The notes under the pieces: model-generated
The model's database searches: none
What the model was told of the DNA's origin: nothing
The model's input: the letters and a program-made list of their open reading frames with translations, nothing else
Origin: LBZV01 sp000993855
GTDB taxonomy: Bacteria; Patescibacteriota; Microgenomatia; Curtissbacterales; GWA2-41-24
Assembly (NCBI GenBank): GCA_964492425.1
Contig: CAZBKB010000029.1
Span: forward strand, 1-8,974
DNA: 8,974 nt
Direction: 5' to 3'
Shown: in pieces, positions 6,516 to 8,974 of the stretch
Layout: the number at the start of each line of letters is the position of its first letter
Position numbering within the stretch: the first letter of the stretch is position 1
Translations under genes and position numbers: made by a program

Positions 6516-7575
6516 TTAAGCCGCTTTAATTCCTTGTAATGGCATTCGCACTGACTCGTCAGGTAAACCATTCATTGGTAGAATTGCAGCAGCAAAATTA
6601 AGACCGGCGCCGAAAGTTGCTGCTAATACTATGTTTCCCTTTTTCAGTCTTCCCTCTTCCCAGGCTTCGCGCATGGCAATTGGTATAGATGCTGCTGATG
6701 TATTACCGTATCTTTGGATATTCACAAAAACTTTCTCTGGAGGGATTTTTAGTTTTTCACCTGCTTCGGTGATAATTTCCAGATTTGCCTGGTGTGGAAT
6801 AAAAAGATCAATGTCCCTCAGGCTTAGTTTTGCTTTTGAAAGTACGCTTTCTGAAATTTCGCAAAGCCTTCTGACTGCTTGTTCTTTTACAACCGTTCCA
6901 TTCATCCGGATACAGTTAGTGTCTTCTCCTCCTCGTGGATTTACACTACCACCAGTTGGCACATATAAATCGTACAGGTAATCTGGGTCTATTTCATAAT
7001 CAAATGTTGCCTTTGGCGTACCTTTAGGGACATCCACATCTACTAGGTCCATTACAACAGCCCCTGCCGTCACCAAATATTAAAAAAGTATCAACAGTCT
7101 TTGTGCTAACTCCTTTGCTTGCTGGTTCCGCCGCAACACATACTAAAGGCCCTCCCATTCCATAGTCGCTAGTCAAGTCTGTATATGCTGTCCTTAAGGC
7201 ATGTACAAATCCTGGGCAAGCACCGGATACATCCATGGTTGCGATTTTATAATTTCCGGAAAGTTCTTTGGTAATGATGCTACCCGTGGGCACACCCATG
7301 TAATCAGGTAAGCCCGTTGCAACAGTCATAGCTTTAATATCTTTAATGTCTACTTCAGCCATTTCCAGCGCTTGTGATATTGAGATTTTTGCCAAATAAG
7401 AAGCCCCTTGGTCTGCTTCCAGCCAACCTCTTTCTTTAATACCCACACGCTCGGTCATTCTTTCCACTACTTCGGGCCGTCTACCAAGCATGAACGCAAT
7501 ATCCTGATTCGTGATATTTCTGGGACCTCTTGCTTTTCCAAGGCCAATGATTTCCGGCCTGCGTTCAACTGACAT
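6516..7575 (-). pseudogene. fabH: FabH-like beta-ketoacyl-ACP synthase III, interrupted by a frameshift
   Basis: A thiolase-fold condensing enzyme; canonical FabH joins acetyl-CoA to malonyl-ACP to start fatty acid synthesis. The N-terminal part (7575-7024) has the ITNQDIAFML and ERVGIKERGW segments and the active-site MDVSGACPGFVHAL with Cys120. The C-terminal part (frame open to 6516) has FIPHQANLEII with the catalytic His (6792-6794), RYGNTSAASIPIA with the catalytic Asn (6702-6704) and the closing FGAGLNFAAA. The two halves belong to one protein of about 353 aa: the first runs into IFGDG and the second supplies AGAVVMD, together the family motif GDGAGAVV. The second frame has only a TTG where the overlap begins, not a plausible separate start. 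Deletion of one GC from GGCGCAGGG would explain the break exactly. It may be a true pseudogene, a sequencing or assembly error, or, less likely, programmed frameshifting. A 213-bp gap to ileS and an 85-bp gap to the exporter flank it. Confidence 0.88.
7059..7071 (-). other. Frameshift point inside the fabH-like gene
   Basis: On the minus strand the sequence from 7071 reads GAC GGC AGG GGC T. Restoring a second GC after GGC gives GAC GGC GCA GGG GCT, that is Asp-Gly-Ala-Gly-Ala as expected in the KAS III GDGAGA motif, and joins the two open frames. As it stands the ribosome would need a +1 or -2 shift. A run of six T residues lies about 20 nt upstream on the same strand, but there is no obvious slippery heptamer or stop codon at the site. 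Confidence 0.8.
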
Positions 7576-7621
7576 ACTTGTGGGATTTTAGCATTTACTA
7601 TAAAAAAAGCAAATTTAACCT

Positions 7622-7627
7622 ATTATA
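7622..7627 (-). promoter_or_regulatory. Possible -10 box upstream of the fabH-like gene
   Basis: A perfect TATAAT lies on the minus strand in the 85-bp gap between the exporter stop and the fabH-like ATG, which would give a leader of about 40 nt. No good -35 box is found at 15-19 bp; TTGCAG is present but only 13 bp away. It may be a weak promoter or chance in AT-rich sequence. Confidence 0.3.
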
Positions 7628-7660
7628 AATGAAGCAGTTCCTGCAACTTAGTTTTAGCAA

Positions 7661-8965
7661 TTAATAGTCATTGAAATTTGTGAAAACGCCTTTTAGGTAG
7701 AGATAGGTTCCAACTACAAGGACTATCGAAGCACCGATTCCTATTGTGAAAAGTGAACTCGTCCTGGAAGCAAGCGAGCCCGCTAGAGTACTTCCCAGGG
7801 GAAGCATCCCGACGAACATAGTTAAATAGACCCCCATTATTCTGGATCGCATATTGTCCGGGGAAGCAAGTTGAACTAGGGTGTTTATCGTTGATACCTG
7901 CGTTAACACCCCAAAACCTGCAATAAAAAGCAGAATATGGGCTATTGTAAAGTTTCTGTTGAAGGCAAACAAGATTAGGGCGACAGTCGAAATAAGCATT
8001 CCCTGGGCAACTATTAGACCCTTCTTCTGCTTACTTGCCACAGCAGATGTAAAAATTGCTCCCAAAAGGCTCCCTGCGCCTGCTGCGGAAAGTAAAGAGC
8101 CCAGACCGGCAGCGCCGGAATTAAATATTTTTTCAGCAACAACAGGCATTAAAGTTTGGTACGGCCAAATAAAAACAGCTGTAACTGTTGCAAGCAGCAT
8201 AAAATAAAATATTTTTGGATGTGTAAACGAATATTTAAGACCTGTTTTCATTGAATCGAAAGGGTGGATATTTTCTTCCAATCCATGGATAAAAACCGGT
8301 TTTATATTATAAATCGCCCATATGCCCGCTAAATAGGTGAAGCCATTCAAGATAAATGTCCAACCTACCCCAAATGAGGTAATTAGTACCCCTGCCATTG
8401 CAGGCCCTATAAAACGGGCACCGTTGAAAATACCATTGTTGATGGGAATTGCTGAGGCGAGATCGCGCTTGCCAACCATTTCTACTATGAACGTGAGCCT
8501 GGCTGGAAGATCTACAGAGCCTATCGTGCCACTTACAAATGCAAGGATAAGAATCACTGGAAGCGAAGCGACATTGTTAAAGATAACGACACCAAATAGA
8601 ATAGCAACAGAAGCATCCAAAACCTGCGTCCAGACAAGAAGCTTCTGTTTGTTGGCCCTTTCTACAAAGACGCCTGCTACTGCAGAAAATAAGAACATCG
8701 GCACCCCAAGCATTGCTGCCGTTATTCCAACCCAAAACGGGGAATGGGTTAGTTGAAAAACATAATAACCCAGCCCCACCTGCTGCAGCCAAAAACCAAT
8801 GAGAGAAATCGCTTGACCAGCAAAATAAAATTGGAAATTCCTATGCGCAAGAGCCGGAAAGATTGATATAAACTTCACAGGTAGCTGGACAGGCGCAGCT
8901 CCTGCAGTGGCTGCTGTTATTTCCAAATCCTCTTTTAGTACTTTTATCTCCTCTGTTTTTGCCAT
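7661..8965 (-). CDS. Major facilitator superfamily exporter, MFS_3 / EntS-like
   Basis: A 434-aa polytopic inner-membrane transporter with about 12 predicted membrane segments. The family-specific blocks are the opening LAHRNFQFYFAGQAISLIGF (39-57), QLTHSPFWVGI, GVPMFLFSAVAGVFVERANK (87-106, the loop 2-3 motif A region), and the block from PARLTFIVEMVGKRDLASAI (154-173) to ARFIGPAMAGVL (183-194). These match the MFS_3 / 'transmembrane secretion effector' group that includes the enterobactin exporter EntS, a proton-coupled small-molecule efflux family; the substrate cannot be told from sequence. Residues 1-30 form a polar, Ala/Thr-rich cytoplasmic extension before the first membrane helix. The ATG at 8965 is nine bases from the window end, preceded by TATATTAGA, so the promoter is largely outside. 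Sampled G+C is near 47%, higher than ileS. It is followed on the same strand by the fabH-like gene after 85 bp. Confidence 0.9.
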   Translation of the reverse strand: MAKTEEIKVLKEDLEITAATAGAAPVQLPVKFISIFPALAHRNFQFYFAGQAISLIGFWLQQVGLGYYVFQLTHSPFWVGITAAMLGVPMFLFSAVAGVFVERANKQKLLVWTQVLDASVAILFGVVIFNNVASLPVILILAFVSGTIGSVDLPARLTFIVEMVGKRDLASAIPINNGIFNGARFIGPAMAGVLITSFGVGWTFILNGFTYLAGIWAIYNIKPVFIHGLEENIHPFDSMKTGLKYSFTHPKIFYFMLLATVTAVFIWPYQTLMPVVAEKIFNSGAAGLGSLLSAAGAGSLLGAIFTSAVASKQKKGLIVAQGMLISTVALILFAFNRNFTIAHILLFIAGFGVLTQVSTINTLVQLASPDNMRSRIMGVYLTMFVGMLPLGSTLAGSLASRTSSLFTIGIGASIVLVVGTYLYLKGVFTNFNDY

Positions 8966-8974
8966 TCTAATATA

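Noticed and set aside
6363..6542. Plus-strand open frame of about 60 codons across the ileS upstream gap and the end of the fabH-like gene
   Set aside because: It has no ATG, GTG or TTG near its beginning, overlaps the end of the fabH-like gene on the other strand, and has no recognisable motif.
7024..7076. Two separate overlapping genes in place of one broken fabH
   Set aside because: The second frame begins at TTG in the middle of the GDGAGA motif, and both halves are needed for one catalytic triad; one frameshifted gene is the better reading.
7630..7650. GCAG-TTC-CTGC inverted repeat after the MFS gene as a terminator
   Set aside because: The stem is only 4 bp and is not followed directly by a T run on the transcribed strand.

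Overview
The window looks like a stretch of a streamlined, AT-rich bacterial chromosome, most plausibly from a Candidate Phyla Radiation / Patescibacteria lineage such as Microgenomates. This is inferred from the combination of tightly packed core genes, an isoleucyl-tRNA synthetase of the eukaryote-like type with lineage-odd motifs, very short versions of common proteins (176-aa signal peptidase), and the lack of recognisable Shine-Dalgarno sequences. TGA is a stop codon here (lepB and parB both end in it), so the UGA-recoding CPR groups are unlikely. No rRNA, tRNA, CRISPR array or insertion sequence is visible.

Layout. Positions 16-546 hold a plus-strand signal peptidase I (lepB). Everything else is on the minus strand. 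Reading in the direction of transcription from the right end: an MFS_3-type exporter (8965-7661); a FabH-like ketoacyl synthase III split by a frameshift (7575-6516); a 213-bp intergenic region; then a compact run ileS (6302-3483), rodA (3477-2434), rplU (2409-2074) and an unrecognised 119-aa gene (2072-1713). After a near-consensus promoter at 1652-1680 come rpmA (1606-1361) and parB (1359-529), whose 3' end overlaps the 3' end of lepB by 18 bp.

How the genes fit together. The left two thirds are housekeeping: protein export (LepB), chromosome segregation (ParB), the large ribosomal subunit (L21, L27), peptidoglycan polymerisation during elongation (RodA) and tRNA-Ile charging (IleRS). Spacings of 5, 24 and 1 nt from ileS through the 119-aa gene suggest one transcript, and rpmA-parB (1-nt spacing) a second. 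The right third, exporter plus KAS III-like enzyme, is less clearly housekeeping and in hand-counted samples is somewhat richer in G+C than ileS.

Points of most interest: the IleRS lacks several residues of the classical editing site and has HYGS in place of HIGH; the fabH-like gene keeps a full Cys-His-Asn triad but is broken by what looks like loss of one GC from a GCGC; an unrelated small gene sits in the rplU-rpmA slot where Firmicutes carry the Prp protease; and no start codon has a convincing Shine-Dalgarno. I see no clear defence, mobile or wholly new multi-gene system.
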